A DNA stretch of 64,000 nucleotides from Burkholderia paludis. GTDB taxonomy: Bacteria; Pseudomonadota; Gammaproteobacteria; Burkholderiales; Burkholderiaceae. The notes beneath the pieces are model-generated. The model saw only the letters and a program-made list of their open reading frames with translations, searched no databases and was not told the origin of the DNA. The position numbers were made by a program, and so were the translations under genes. Shown in pieces: positions 39,847 to 54,570 of the stretch. The stretch's first letter is position 1. Each line of letters starts with the position of its first letter. The stretch lies in contig NZ_JPGL01000005.1 of assembly GCF_000732615.1 (NCBI RefSeq), forward strand, positions 124,001 to 188,000. The letters run 5' to 3'.

Positions 39847-42800
39847 TCAGCCGATCGTCATCAAATTCGCATTGCCGCCCGCCGCAGCCGTGTTCACGCT
39901 CACCGAGCGCTCCGTCAGCAGCCGCTCGAGCGCGTAGTCTTCCGCGTCGCCGTTCTCGAACGCGCCCACCGACACGCCCTGCACCGACACGATCGGGCCC
40001 GGCCGCTGCGCGACGTCCTTCACGAGCGTCTGCAGTTCGTCGCTGTCGCCTTCGAACAGCACCGCATCGAACGGCGTGTCGGCCTGCTTGCGCACGGCCG
40101 CATGCGCCTTCAGCGACGCCGGCAGCGCCGCGACGAGCGCCTCGCCGGCCGCGCCGGCGAACAGCGCACGGTTGCCGGTCGCCAGCACCGCCGCGAACTG
40201 TGCGCGCGCGCCGCCCGGCGTCGCCGCGACACACAGCACCGTGCCGCGCGGGCCGAGTGTATACGTGTTTCGCTCGCCCGTCGGGCCGCTCAGCACCGCG
40301 GTCGCACCGGCCGGCACCTGCGCCAGATAGCCGTCGCAACGTGCGGCCAGCGCCGGCTCGCGCTGCTCGATCAGCCAGTCGCGCAGCGTCGTGAGCGCCG
40401 CCGCCGGATTGCTGCGCGCGTCGCCGTCAACCGCGCCGTCCGCCACCAGCGACTGCGCGAGCGAGCGCGGCAGGCCCGACGGACGCGTCGCGAGCAGCCG
40501 CTGCAGATACAGCGCGCCGCCGGCCTTCGGGCCCGTGCCCGACAGCCCTTCGCCGCCGAACGGCTGCACGCCGACCACCGCACCGATCACGTTGCGGTTC
40601 ACGTAGATGTTGCCGACGTGCGCGTTCGAGATCACGTGCGCGATCGTCTCGTCGATCCGCGTGTGGATGCCGAGCGTCAGGCCGTAGCCGGTCGCACGGA
40701 TCTGCTCCAGCAGCTTGTCGAGCTGGCTGCGGCGGTAGCGCACCACGTGCAGCACCGGGCCGAACACCTCGCGCTTCAGCTCGTCGATGCTGCCGATCTC
40801 GATCAGCGTCGGCGGCACGAACGTGCCGTGCGCGCATGCCTCGGGCGCCGGCAGCTGCGTGACCGCATGGCCCTTGTCCTTCATCGCCGCGACGTGCGTG
40901 TCGATCGTCTGCTTCGCTTCGCCGTCGATCACCGGGCCGACGTCCGTCGACAGCCGGTCGGGGTTGCCGAGCGCCAGCTCGTGCATGGCGCCCTTGAGCA
41001 TCGTCAGCGTGCGGTCCGCGACATCGTCCTGCAGACACAGAACGCGCAGCGCCGAACACCGTTGACCGGCCGAGTCGAACGACGACTGCATCACGTCCGC
41101 GACGACCTGCTCCGCGAGTGCCGACGAATCGACGATCATCGCGTTCTGGCCGCCCGTTTCGGCGATCAGCGGGATCGGCTTGCCGTCCGGGTCGAGGCGC
41201 GCGGACAGCGTCTTGTTGATCAGGCGCGCGACTTCGGTCGAGCCCGTGAACATCACCGCGCGCGTGCGCGGATCGGCGACCAGCGCCGCGCCGACGGTCT
41301 CGCCGTCGCCCGGCAGCAGTTGCACCGCACCGGCCGGCACGCCGGCCTCGCGCAGCAGGCGCACGGCCTGGGCCGCGATCAGCGGCGTCTGTTCGGCCGG
41401 CTTCGCGAGCACCGTGTTGCCGGCGGCCAGCGCCGCCGCCACCTGGCCCATGAAGATCGCGAGCGGGAAGTTCCACGGGCTGATGCAGACCACGGGCCCG
41501 AGCGGACGGTGCGTGTCGTTCGAGAATTCGTCGCGGATCTGCGCGGCGTAGTAGCGCAGGAAGTCGACCGCTTCGCGGATCTCGGCGATCGCGTTCGGCA
41601 GCGACTTGCCGGCTTCACGCACGATCAGGCCCATCAGCGTGTGCATCTGCGCTTCGAGCAGGTCCGCCGCGCGCACCAGGCAATCGGCGCGCGCATCGAC
41701 CGGCGTCGCCTGCCAGATCGGCGCGGCGGCCACTGCGTGCGCGAGCGCCGCGCTCACGTGTTCGGCCGTCGCCTCGCTGACCGTGCCGACCGTGTCGCGC
41801 TGGTCGGCCGGGTTGCGCACGTCACGGGCCGGCGCCTCGGCGAGCGTGTCGTCGGCCAGCATCGGCGCCGCGCGCCACGGGAAATGCGCGCTCGCGAGCA
41901 GCGCGGACGACAGCGACGCGAGACGATGTTCGTTCGACAGGTCGAGGCCCATCGAGTTGGGGCGCTCGTCGCCGTACAGGTTGCGCGGCAGCGGGATCTT
42001 CGCGTGCGGCGCGCCGAGCGGCACGACCTTCGCCGCTTCGTCGACCGGATCGGCGACCAGTTCCTTCACCGACACCGTCTTGTCCGCGATGCGGTTCACG
42101 AACGACGTGTTCGCGCCGTTCTCGAGCAGACGGCGCACGAGGTACGCGAGCAGCGTCTCGTGCGTGCCGACCGGCGCGTACACGCGGCACGGACGGTTCA
42201 GCTTGTCGCGGCCCGTGACTTCCTCGTACAGCGGCTCGCCCATCCCGTGCAGGCACTGGAACTCGTACTGGCCCGGGTAGTAGTTCTGGCCCGCGAGCTG
42301 GTAGATCGCCGCGAGCGTGTACGCGTTGTGCGTCGCGAACTGCGGGTAGACGGCGTCGGGCGCCGCGAGCAGCTTCTTCGCGCACGCGAGGTACGACACG
42401 TCCGTGTAGATCTTGCGCGTATAGACCGGATAGCCTTCGAGGCCGTCGACCTGCGCGCGCTTGATCTCGGTATCCCAGTACGCGCCCTTCACGAGGCGGA
42501 TCATCAGGCGGTGACGGCTGCGGCGCGCGAGATCGATCAGGTAGTCGATCACGAACGGGCAGCGCTTCTGGTAGCCCTGCACGACGAAGCCGATGCCGTT
42601 CCAGCCCGCCAGATCCGGATCGAAGCACAGCGCCTCGAGCAGGTCGAGCGACAGTTCGAGGCGGTCGGCCTCTTCCGCGTCGATGTTCAGGCCGATGTCG
42701 TAGCGGCGCGCGAGCAGCGCGAGCGCGCGCACGCGCGGCAGCAGTTCGCTCATCGTGCGGTCCTGCTGCGAGCGCGAGTAGCGCGCGTGCAGCGCCGACA

Positions 42801-43779
42801 GCTTGATCGAGATGCCCGGGCCTTCGTAGATGCCGCGGCCGCCGGCCGCCTTGCCGATCGCGTGGATCGCCTGTTCGTACGATGCGTAGTAGCGCTGCGC
42901 GTCCTCTTCGGTCGTCGCCGCCTCGCCGAGCATGTCGTACGAGTAGCGGAAGCCGCGCGCCTCATACTTGCGGCTGTTCGCGAGCGCTTCGGAAATCGTC
43001 TCGCCGGTGACGAACTGCTCGCCCATCAGGCGCATCGCCATGTCGACGCCCTTGCGGATCAGCGGCTCGCCGCCGCGGCCGATCAGGCGCGTCAGCGCCG
43101 ACGACAGGCCGGCCTCGCTGTTGGTCGTCACGAGCTTGCCGGTGATCATCAGCCCCCAGGTCGCCGCGTTCACGAACAGCGACGGCGCGTGGCCGACGTG
43201 CGAGCGCCAGTCGCCCTTGCTGATCTTGTCGCGGATCAGCGCGTCGCGCGTCGCGCGATCGGGAATGCGCAGCAGCGCTTCGGCGAGGCACATCAGCGCG
43301 ACGCCTTCCTGGCTCGACAGCGAGAACTCGTGGATCAACCCCTCGACGCCACCGCCCGAGCTCTTCTCGCGCAGCGCCTCGACGAGCCGGGTCGCGAGCG
43401 CCTGCACGTCCGCCTGCAGGTTCGCGGGCAGGCGCGCCTGGCCGAGCAGGAACGGCACGCATTCCGGCTCGGGCCGGCGGTAGGCGGCCGTGATCGCCGC
43501 GCGCAGCACCGATTGCGGTTGCACGTTCTGCGCGAACTCGAGGAACGGATGCGGCGAGTTGTCGTCGTCGCCATCCGCGCCCTGGCCGTCGGCGAGCTCG
43601 GTGACGCCGCTGTGACCCGACAGTTCGGGCGGCAGCTGGCCGTGCTCGATCCGCTCGAGATACGCGAAGATCGCCTGCTTGATCAGCCAGTGGGGAGTGC
43701 GCTCGAGACGCGCGGCGGCGTCCTTGAGACGCGAGCGGAGAAGGTCGTCGACTTTGACGCCGAGAGTCGTGCTAGCCAT
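39847..43779 (-). CDS. putA: Trifunctional proline utilization A: RHH repressor, proline dehydrogenase, P5C dehydrogenase
   Basis: 1310 residues from ATG 43779 (MASTTLGVKVDD). Residues about 1-50 form a ribbon-helix-helix DNA-binding domain (VDDLLRSRLKDAAARLERTP, LIKQAIFAYLERIE). The proline dehydrogenase barrel spans about 200-570 (ISIKLSALHARYSRS, LNIDAEEADRLELSLDLLEA), and the NAD-linked glutamate-semialdehyde dehydrogenase about 640-1120 (CISPWNFPLAIFMGQ, IAETGGQNAMIVDSSA, catalytic Cys in SAGQRCSALRVLC). The C-terminal domain is typical of long PutA. It converts proline to glutamate at the inner membrane and represses its own gene when proline is low. GTTGCA operators lie in its promoter. 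Confidence 0.97.
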   Translation of the reverse strand: MASTTLGVKVDDLLRSRLKDAAARLERTPHWLIKQAIFAYLERIEHGQLPPELSGHSGVTELADGQGADGDDDNSPHPFLEFAQNVQPQSVLRAAITAAYRRPEPECVPFLLGQARLPANLQADVQALATRLVEALREKSSGGGVEGLIHEFSLSSQEGVALMCLAEALLRIPDRATRDALIRDKISKGDWRSHVGHAPSLFVNAATWGLMITGKLVTTNSEAGLSSALTRLIGRGGEPLIRKGVDMAMRLMGEQFVTGETISEALANSRKYEARGFRYSYDMLGEAATTEEDAQRYYASYEQAIHAIGKAAGGRGIYEGPGISIKLSALHARYSRSQQDRTMSELLPRVRALALLARRYDIGLNIDAEEADRLELSLDLLEALCFDPDLAGWNGIGFVVQGYQKRCPFVIDYLIDLARRSRHRLMIRLVKGAYWDTEIKRAQVDGLEGYPVYTRKIYTDVSYLACAKKLLAAPDAVYPQFATHNAYTLAAIYQLAGQNYYPGQYEFQCLHGMGEPLYEEVTGRDKLNRPCRVYAPVGTHETLLAYLVRRLLENGANTSFVNRIADKTVSVKELVADPVDEAAKVVPLGAPHAKIPLPRNLYGDERPNSMGLDLSNEHRLASLSSALLASAHFPWRAAPMLADDTLAEAPARDVRNPADQRDTVGTVSEATAEHVSAALAHAVAAAPIWQATPVDARADCLVRAADLLEAQMHTLMGLIVREAGKSLPNAIAEIREAVDFLRYYAAQIRDEFSNDTHRPLGPVVCISPWNFPLAIFMGQVAAALAAGNTVLAKPAEQTPLIAAQAVRLLREAGVPAGAVQLLPGDGETVGAALVADPRTRAVMFTGSTEVARLINKTLSARLDPDGKPIPLIAETGGQNAMIVDSSALAEQVVADVMQSSFDSAGQRCSALRVLCLQDDVADRTLTMLKGAMHELALGNPDRLSTDVGPVIDGEAKQTIDTHVAAMKDKGHAVTQLPAPEACAHGTFVPPTLIEIGSIDELKREVFGPVLHVVRYRRSQLDKLLEQIRATGYGLTLGIHTRIDETIAHVISNAHVGNIYVNRNVIGAVVGVQPFGGEGLSGTGPKAGGALYLQRLLATRPSGLPRSLAQSLVADGAVDGDARSNPAAALTTLRDWLIEQREPALAARCDGYLAQVPAGATAVLSGPTGERNTYTLGPRGTVLCVAATPGGARAQFAAVLATGNRALFAGAAGEALVAALPASLKAHAAVRKQADTPFDAVLFEGDSDELQTLVKDVAQRPGPIVSVQGVSVGAFENGDAEDYALERLLTERSVSVNTAAAGGNANLMTIG

Positions 43780-43834
43780 GGTGGGTTCGTGCGCCGGTGC
43801 GAGCCCGGCAATATGGTGTAAGAGGATGCGCGAA

Positions 43835-43887
43835 ATCCTACGGCACACAATAAAAAGGTGCAACCGAATTACGAGACCGGTTGCACC
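43835..43887 (-). promoter_or_regulatory. putA promoter with PutA-type operators
   Basis: Minus strand -35 TTGCAC (43858-43863), 17-bp spacer, -10 TAGGAT (43835-43840). Two GTTGCA motifs, the known PutA operator core in E. coli, lie in 10-bp inverted arms GGTGCAACCG (43857-43866) and CGGTTGCACC (43878-43887), the first overlapping -35. A third GTTGCA is at 44030-44035. Confidence 0.75.
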
Positions 43888-44162
43888 CTGTAGTTAGCCA
43901 ATATAATCAATGGCTTACAAAGTCGCAACCTAGGAGTTGCCCGTGGTCGGGGGATCGGTGTTTTCCCTGATCGGGCTGGTTTGGCATGGGTAAGCAACCG
44001 CCGGCTCGGCGGGCCGGGGCGTGAAACGGGTTGCACTCGGGGTACGCCGGCGGGTGCGGCGCAGAGACTGGAGGGGTGAAAAGAACGGCGCGACGGCGGG
44101 CGCATCGGGCACGCAGGGGCCGCGTCGGTACGCCAAGCACCCGCTGCGCGGGCGCCAGCGAC
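43888..44162. other. Rest of the putA-priA intergenic region
   Basis: No supported gene. AT-rich near the promoter, then GC-rich toward priA. Contains the third GTTGCA copy at 44030. No T-tailed terminator for priA was recognised. Confidence 0.4.
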
Positions 44163-46424
<2,262 letters not shown>

Positions 46425-46565
46425 CACGGCGCTCCTGCCGCAGCCCGCACCGTACGGACGGCTTGCAGCCGCGCCCGCATCGCGGCAGCGCACTTAAAGT
46501 AAAACTTCAGATTCGGCGCTAAGTTTTGGATTCGCATTAGGAATCGCCGTATACCCTGCCCAGCC

Positions 46566-46574
46566 TGTGGATAA
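46566..46574 (-). promoter_or_regulatory. DnaA box upstream of priA
   Basis: TGTGGATAA on the plus strand, i.e. perfect TTATCCACA on the minus strand, in non-coding sequence about 140 bp before the priA start. Confidence 0.45.
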
Positions 46575-46834
46575 CTTTGTTGAGAACTCGCCGTTCAACG
46601 GCCGCAACGCGCGCGGGGACGTGCTTTGCGGCGTTTTTCGCCGCTTGCGGCGGTGCCCCGCGGAGCCTTATTCCATAAGGCTGCTATTCAAATTACCTAA
46701 CCATAGCGAGACAATTTGACCGATACGGGGCTCTACCGCGCTGCAACGTGGAAAATGTGTATAAGTCAAGTCTTGACAAGCATCGAATCGGCAACCGGTG
46801 GCGAGTTGCGCCCTGTTTAGTGCCGATCGCGAAA

Positions 46835-46865
46835 CGCCGTCATTCCGCAACGCAGCATGACGGCG
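46835..46865 (-). terminator. Candidate hemE terminator
   Basis: Nine-base perfect arms CGCCGTCAT / ATGACGGCG, 13-nt loop, 8 bp after the hemE stop; the minus strand continues TTTCG, so the T tract is short. Confidence 0.55.
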
Positions 46866-46872
46866 CTTGCGT

Positions 46873-47967
<1,095 letters not shown>

Positions 47968-48116
47968 GGTAGGAGCGACGATGCGAAGGCAAAGCGGCAT
48001 TTTACCGGACAGCCGCCGACCAGCTGCGCTTGCCCGCGCGATGGCGGCCATATGACGCGCGCGATGGCTCCGTTATGATCGGACGCTCATATTGAACGAC
48101 ACGAAGGAGGAGACCG

Positions 48117-48917
48117 ATGAAGACATTCGCCACGCTCGCCGCGGCCGCGCTGCTGTGCTGCACCGCCGCACATGCGCAAACCGGCGCGGGCCCGGCGGCG
48201 GCCGCGCCTGGCGCCGGCTCGCGGCTCGACGAGGTGCTGGCGCGCGGCACGCTGCGCGTGTGCACGACGGGCGACTACAAGCCGTATTCGTACTACCGCG
48301 CGGACGGCCGCTTCGAAGGCATCGACATCGACATGGCCGAATCGCTCGCGAAGTCGCTCGGCGTGAAGACCGACTTCGTGAAGACGAGCTGGCCGAACCT
48401 GACCGGCGATTTCGTCGCGAAATGCGACATCGCGGTGGGCGGCGTCTCGACGACGCTCGAGCGCCAGAAGCGCGTGTTCTTCACGCAACCGTACGTGGTC
48501 GACGGCAAGACGCCGATCGTGCGCTGCGCGGACGCCGGCAAATACCAGACCGTCGAGCAGATCGACCGGCCGGAGACGCGCGTCATCGTGAATCCGGGCG
48601 GCACCAACGAGCGCTTCGCGAAGCAGTTCTTCACGCACGCGAACCTGACCGTCTATCCGGACAACGTGACGATCTTCAAGCAGATCCTCGCGGGCAAGGC
48701 CGACGTGATGGTCACGGACGCTTCCGAGACGCTGCTGCAGCAAAAGCTGAATCCGGGCCTGTGCTCGGTCCATCCGGACAAGCCGTTCCAGTTCGGCGAG
48801 AAGGCGTACATGGTGCCGCGCGGCGACGTCGCGTTCCAGCAGTACGTCGACCAGTGGCTGCATCTCGCGCTGTCGACCGGCGAATACCAGGCAATCTCGG
48901 ACAAATGGCTGAAGTAG
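48117..48917 (+). CDS. pheC: PheC-like periplasmic cyclohexadienyl dehydratase / solute-binding fold protein
   Basis: 266 residues with GGAGG before ATG 48117. Sec signal peptide MKTFATLAAAALLCCTAAHA. The mature protein is close to Pseudomonas PheC throughout: RGTLRVCTTGDYKPYSYYR, FEGIDIDMAESLAKSLG, TSWPNLTGDF, IVNPGGTNERFAKQ, PDNVTIFKQILAGKADVM and KPFQFGEKAYMVPRG. PheC converts prephenate to phenylpyruvate and arogenate to phenylalanine in the periplasm. The same fold is used by amino-acid ABC binding proteins, so a pure transport role is the alternative; absence of transporter genes nearby favours the enzyme. Confidence 0.75.
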   Translation: MKTFATLAAAALLCCTAAHAQTGAGPAAAAPGAGSRLDEVLARGTLRVCTTGDYKPYSYYRADGRFEGIDIDMAESLAKSLGVKTDFVKTSWPNLTGDFVAKCDIAVGGVSTTLERQKRVFFTQPYVVDGKTPIVRCADAGKYQTVEQIDRPETRVIVNPGGTNERFAKQFFTHANLTVYPDNVTIFKQILAGKADVMVTDASETLLQQKLNPGLCSVHPDKPFQFGEKAYMVPRGDVAFQQYVDQWLHLALSTGEYQAISDKWLK

Positions 48918-49336
48918 GCCGCTCCCTGCCGCGGCGGCCGATAACGGGCATCGACCCCGTGGCCGCTGCCGCCTGACATCCCCGCGCGACGGCAACCCGC
49001 ACGCCGTCGCGACGCATCGCCGCCGCCCGGCGCCCGCGCAACCTCCGACGAATTGGCCGATCGGCCAGCTTCCGCGCATTCCAATCACGTTTCAAAATCT
49101 TTCTGACGAATGAATCGTCATACGCGGCCTCAATCCCGCCGCGCACTTTCTCACGTGAAAATCGGCAATTCATCGATCTCGATGCGCATGAAAAACGCAT
49201 CGTGCGCACGCGATGAAAACGCTGCGGAAAATATGGGTAAAAATGACCTTTTTCAGGACCCCGAAAACAGCAAAAAATCCCGGAAAGCCTTATCTGGCGG
49301 GCGTTACAACCTGAAACACTTTGTTACCGCGACAGG
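48918..49336. other. Non-coding stretch upstream of the candidate small RNA
   Basis: About 420 bp. GC-rich to 49080, then AT-rich with A runs at 49200-49290. Contains a small inverted repeat TGACGA/TCGTCA (49104-49120) and a CACGTG core at 49152. No convincing gene or clear -35/-10 pair found. Confidence 0.4.
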
Positions 49337-49544
49337 GCATTAATTCGCCCACAATGGCCTCAACGGTTTCAACACGGATGCGGTCTCGTGTGCCAAGTGT
49401 GAGCGGACGCGAAGCGCTGCGAGCCAGTCGGTCACGTACCGAAGCCCTTCCGGGGGGCATCCCTGTTGGAGTCGTTTCCGGCCCCCCGCCGGATCCGGTT
49501 TCATCTTTGGTCTCCTCGCGCTAACCCCGTAGCGTGTGGTTTTT
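49337..49544 (+). ncRNA. Candidate structured small RNA
   Basis: About 200 nt with no protein-like reading, directly followed by an intrinsic terminator that works only on the plus strand, with no plus-strand gene upstream. Strong internal helices are visible: CGGGGGGC (49451) with GCCCCCCG (49481), CGGT/ACCG, and ACACG/CGTGT. The 5' end and promoter are not located. 6S RNA or another housekeeping sRNA is possible but I cannot identify the family. Confidence 0.45.
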
Positions 49545-49570
49545 AGCGGGCTAATAAGCCCGCTTTTTTT
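49545..49570 (+). terminator. Rho-independent terminator, plus strand
   Basis: Arms AGCGGGC / GCCCGCT, loop TAATAA, then a run of T. On the minus strand it would be followed by A, so it does not serve the acyl-CoA ligase gene that ends just to its right. Confidence 0.9.
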
Positions 49571-49619
49571 CGTCCATCGAAAGCGCAACGGCCCGCAGGC
49601 CGCCGCGTCGTTCCTGCCT

Positions 49620-51347
49620 TCACGCGGTCTTCTGCACGTCGAGCTTCAGTTCCTCGATCATCCGGTCGCGCATCACGAACTTCTGCACCTTGCCCGTCAC
49701 CGTCATCGGCAGTTCGTCGACGAAACGGATGTAGCGCGGAATCTTGTAGTGTGCGATCTGCCCGTTGCAGAACGCGCGCACGTCGTCCTCGGTCATCTGC
49801 TCGTCCGCGCGCAGCACGATCCACGCGCACAGCTCCTCGCCGTACTTCGCGTCGGGCACGCCGAATACCTGCGCGCTCTGGATCTTCGGATGCCGAAACA
49901 GGAATTCCTCGATCTCGCGCGGATAGACGTTCTCCCCGCCGCGAATCACCATGTCCTTCAGCCGGCCGACGATGTTGCAGTAACCGTCCGCATCGAGCGT
50001 CGCGAGATCGCCCGTATGCATCCAGCCGTCCACCAGCACCTCGCGCGTCTTCGCGTCGTCGTCCCAGTAGCCGAGCATCACCGAATAGCCCTTCGTGCAC
50101 AGCTCGCCCGTCGCGCCGACCGGCGCGATGTCGCCGCCCGGATCGACGATCTTCACTTCCAGATGTGGCTGGATGCGGCCAACCGTCGTCGTGCGCTTCT
50201 CGAGCGGATCGTCGGTCGAGCTCTGGAACGACACGGGGCTCGTCTCCGTCATCCCGTAGGCGATCGTGATCTCCGACAGGTGCATCTGCGACACGACGCG
50301 CTTCATCGTCTCGATCGGGCACGGCGAGCCGGCCATGATCCCGGTGCGCAGCGTCGACAGGTCGAATGTCGCGAACGCCGGATGATCGAGTTCCGCGATG
50401 AACATCGTCGGCACGCCATGCAGCGCGGTGCAGCGTTCGTCGGCCACGGCGGCGAGCGTCGCGACCGGGTCGAACGCTTCGCCGGGAAACACCATCGCCG
50501 CGCCCTTCGACACGCACGCGAGCACCGCGAGCACCATCCCGAAGCAGTGGTACAGCGGCACCGGAATGCACAGCGTGTCCTGCTCGGTGAAACGCATCGC
50601 CGTCGCGATCGAGCGCCCGTTGTTGACGACGTTGCGGTGCGTGAGCGTCGCGCCCTTCGGGCTGCCCGTCGTGCCGCTCGTGAACTGGATATTGATCGGG
50701 TCGTTGGCCGCGAGCGTCGCGCCGATCGCGTCGAGCAGCGCGGTATCGACAGCCTGGCGGCCGCGCGCCATCACGTCGGCGAAACGGAACATGCCGGCCG
50801 GCGCGACGTCGCCCATCGTCACGACCGTGCGCAGGCTCGGCACCCGGGCCGCATGCAGGTCGCCCGGCGTCGCGGTCGCGAGTTCCGGCGCGATGGTCTG
50901 CAGCATCTCGACGTACGCCGAGGTCTTGAAGCGTTCGGCCGCGATCACGGCCTTGCAGCCGACCTTGTTCAGCGCGTATTCGAGTTCCGACAGCCGATAG
51001 GCCGGATTGATGTTGACGAGCACCGCACCGATCCGCGCGGTCGCGAACTGCGTGAGCAGCCACTCGCTGCGGTTCGGCGACCAGATGCCGACGCGATCGC
51101 CCTTCACGATGCCGAGCGCGGCGAGGCCCGCTGCCAGCACGTCGACCTCGTGCGCGAACTCGCGCCAGGTCCAGCGCACCTGCTGCTCGCGGAACACGAC
51201 GGCCGGACGATCGGGGAAGCGGCCGGCCGTGTCGAGCAGGAAGCGGCCGATCGTCGCTTCGGATAGCGGCGCGTCGGTCGTGCCGCGCACATACGACAGT
51301 CCGTTTTCGGGCGCGATCAGCGCGCCGGCGCCAAGGTCTGCTGCCAT
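49620..51347 (-). CDS. AMP-binding acyl-CoA synthetase (FadD-like)
   Basis: 575 residues from ATG 51347 ([16 protein letters not shown]), with GGAG upstream. ANL-superfamily ligase: [20 protein letters not shown] (phosphate-binding loop), [54 protein letters not shown] and the C-terminal lysine in [10 protein letters not shown]. It activates a medium- or long-chain acid to the CoA thioester. It stands alone between the candidate sRNA and the atp operon terminator. The 190 bp upstream of it hold no other gene. Confidence 0.92.
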   Translation of the reverse strand: MAADLGAGALIAPENGLSYVRGTTDAPLSEATIGRFLLDTAGRFPDRPAVVFREQQVRWTWREFAHEVDVLAAGLAALGIVKGDRVGIWSPNRSEWLLTQFATARIGAVLVNINPAYRLSELEYALNKVGCKAVIAAERFKTSAYVEMLQTIAPELATATPGDLHAARVPSLRTVVTMGDVAPAGMFRFADVMARGRQAVDTALLDAIGATLAANDPINIQFTSGTTGSPKGATLTHRNVVNNGRSIATAMRFTEQDTLCIPVPLYHCFGMVLAVLACVSKGAAMVFPGEAFDPVATLAAVADERCTALHGVPTMFIAELDHPAFATFDLSTLRTGIMAGSPCPIETMKRVVSQMHLSEITIAYGMTETSPVSFQSSTDDPLEKRTTTVGRIQPHLEVKIVDPGGDIAPVGATGELCTKGYSVMLGYWDDDAKTREVLVDGWMHTGDLATLDADGYCNIVGRLKDMVIRGGENVYPREIEEFLFRHPKIQSAQVFGVPDAKYGEELCAWIVLRADEQMTEDDVRAFCNGQIAHYKIPRYIRFVDELPMTVTGKVQKFVMRDRMIEELKLDVQKTA

Positions 51348-51537
51348 GAGTGTCTCCGTCCTTTTGGTCTGATCGGTGCGCGCGCGATCGCGGCGCCCGC
51401 CTGCGCCGCCGCGATCGCGACGGCGGGCGTCAGCGTCGATGATGACGCGCTCCGCTGACGACACTCTGACATCAAATCGCGGCGGACGGATGAAATAGCA
51501 CGACCGGCCGAAACCCTCGGCGCACACAGGCCGGACG

Positions 51538-51568
51538 AAAAAAAAGCAGCCCGGAGGCTGCTTTCTTT
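51538..51568 (-). terminator. Rho-independent terminator of the atp operon
   Basis: Minus strand arms AAGCAGCC / GGCTGCTT, 4-nt loop, followed by a long T run, about 20 bp after the atpC stop. Confidence 0.93.
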
Positions 51569-51588
51569 CGCGGGATGCGCGGCGCGGC

Positions 51589-52014
51589 TCAGTGCCGGCT
51601 GCGAATCTTCGCCAGACGCTGGATCGCCTCGAGCTGCGCCATCGCGGTCGCGAGCTCGGATTGCGCTTTTGCGAGGTCGAGGTCCGACTTCGCGTTCTGC
51701 AGCGTTTCCTCGGCGCGCTTGCGCGCTTCCTCGGCTTTCGCCGCGTCGAGGTCCTTGCCGCGGATCGCGGTATCGGCGAGCACCGTCACGGCGCCCGGCT
51801 GCACTTCGAGAATGCCGCCCGCGACGAACACGAATTCGTCGTTGCCGCCCTCGACTTCGATGCGCACCGCACCCGGACGAATCCGCGTGATCAGCGGCGT
51901 GTGGCCCGGCAGAATGCCCAGCTCACCCGTTTCGCCCGGCAGCGCGACGAATTTCGCCTCGCCCGAGAAGATCTGCTCTTCCGCGCTGACGACGTCTACT
52001 TTGATGGTTGCCAT
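51589..52014 (-). CDS. atpC: F1Fo ATP synthase epsilon subunit
   Basis: 141 residues. Central-stalk subunit that couples rotation and can inhibit ATP hydrolysis. N-terminal beta sandwich ([58 protein letters not shown]) and a C-terminal two-helix arm. AGGAG precedes ATG 52014. Last gene of the operon. The 150-bp gap before it, after atpD, holds a repeated dyad sequence. Confidence 0.97.
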   Translation of the reverse strand: MATIKVDVVSAEEQIFSGEAKFVALPGETGELGILPGHTPLITRIRPGAVRIEVEGGNDEFVFVAGGILEVQPGAVTVLADTAIRGKDLDAAKAEEARKRAEETLQNAKSDLDLAKAQSELATAMAQLEAIQRLAKIRSRH

Positions 52015-52031
52015 ATCGAACTCCTGTCGGC

Positions 52032-52147
52032 GGGAGTGAGCGCTTCAGCACTCACCCCCGCCCCATGCCGCGGTGGGCAGGAACCTGCGCGTCGGCGCTT
52101 GCCCTTGCCCTGCGGCGGTCGACGGGAGCAAGCGCTTCGGCGCCTAC
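52032..52147. repeat. Two REP-like dyad units in the atpD-atpC gap
   Basis: Copies at 52032-52055 and 52124-52147 share GGGAG..AGCGCTTC.GC, 18 of 24 positions, each able to form a GAGTG(A)GC..CACTC-type hairpin. Probably a dispersed intergenic repeat of this genus; may modulate atpC levels. Confidence 0.5.
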
Positions 52148-52164
52148 TCCGATCCCATGGACCC

Positions 52165-53625
<1,461 letters not shown>

Positions 53626-54501
53626 TTAAACAGCGGCTGCGCCGCCGACGATCTCCGACAGTTCTTTCGTGATCGCAGCCTGACGGCTCTTGTTGTACAC
53701 GAGCTGCAGTTCGCTGATCACCGTCTTCGCGTTGTCGGACGCGGCCTTCATCGCGACCATGCGCGCCGATTGCTCGGAAGCCATGTTTTCCGCGACGGCC
53801 TGGTACACCAGCGCCTCGACGTAACGCACGAGCAGTTCGTCGACGACTGCCTGCGCGTCCGGCTCGTAGATGTAGTCCCACGACGTGGCCGGCGTACCGT
53901 CATCGGCTTCGAAGTGCTCCGACGACAGCGGCAGCAACTGCTCGATCACGGCTTCCTGCTTCATCGTGTTGACGAAGCGCGTGTAAGCGACATAAACCGC
54001 CGACAGCTTGCCTTCCGAGTACAGGTCGAGCTGCGTCTTCACGGCGCCGATCAGCTTGTCCAGATGCGGGGTGTCGCCGAGGTGCACGACCTGCGACATC
54101 ACCTTCGCGCCGAAGCGGTTCAGGAAACCGAGGCCCTTGCTGCCGATCGCCGTAGCTTCGACCTTCTGGCCCTTCTCTTCCAGTTCCTTGAACTTCTGCA
54201 CCGTCGCACGCAGCACGTTGGTGTTCAAACCGCCGCACAGACCCTTGTCGGTCGTGACGAGGATGATGCCGGCCGTCTTCGCGCCTTCGTTCGCCACCAT
54301 GAACGGGTGGCGGTACTCCGGGTTCGCGCGGCTCATGTGCGCGGCGATGGCACGGACCTTGTCCGCATACGGACGAGCGGCGCGCATGCGTTCCTGCGCG
54401 CGGCGCATCTTCGATGCGGCCACCATCTCCATCGCCTTCGTGATCTTGCGCGTGTTCTGCACGCTCTTGATCTTGCCGCGAATTTCCTTCATTCCAGCCA
54501 T
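53626..54501 (-). CDS. atpG: F1Fo ATP synthase gamma subunit
   Basis: 291 residues. Rotating central stalk. N-terminal coiled-coil helix [20 protein letters not shown] (first part) with [17 protein letters not shown], Rossmann-like middle domain with [15 protein letters not shown], and C-terminal helix ending [17 protein letters not shown], the segment that rotates inside the alpha3beta3 ring. Spaced 66 bp from atpD and 69 bp from atpA. Confidence 0.99.
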   Translation of the reverse strand: MAGMKEIRGKIKSVQNTRKITKAMEMVAASKMRRAQERMRAARPYADKVRAIAAHMSRANPEYRHPFMVANEGAKTAGIILVTTDKGLCGGLNTNVLRATVQKFKELEEKGQKVEATAIGSKGLGFLNRFGAKVMSQVVHLGDTPHLDKLIGAVKTQLDLYSEGKLSAVYVAYTRFVNTMKQEAVIEQLLPLSSEHFEADDGTPATSWDYIYEPDAQAVVDELLVRYVEALVYQAVAENMASEQSARMVAMKAASDNAKTVISELQLVYNKSRQAAITKELSEIVGGAAAV

Positions 54502-54570
54502 AGCTTGCTCCTTGACCGAAGCGGCGCGGGCGCCTCAGCACCCGCGCGGCCTCAGTGTGTCACTCGCGGA

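Larger units (their letters stand above)
46425..46872. other. priA-hemE intergenic region
   Basis: 448 bp between two minus-strand genes, with an AT-rich part (46480-46580 and 46670-46780) likely to hold the priA promoter, a DnaA box and the hemE 3' hairpin. No ORF here is convincing. Confidence 0.4.

Noticed and set aside
40102..43821. A 1239-codon plus-strand ORF opposite putA
   Set aside because: Antisense shadow of putA; composition is not protein-like.
49148..49161. A second parS site with core TCACGTGA
   Set aside because: Three of 14 positions differ from the consensus outside the core; not supported as functional.
49545..49570. Terminator for the acyl-CoA ligase gene
   Set aside because: On the minus strand the stem is followed by A residues, not T; it can only end plus-strand transcripts.
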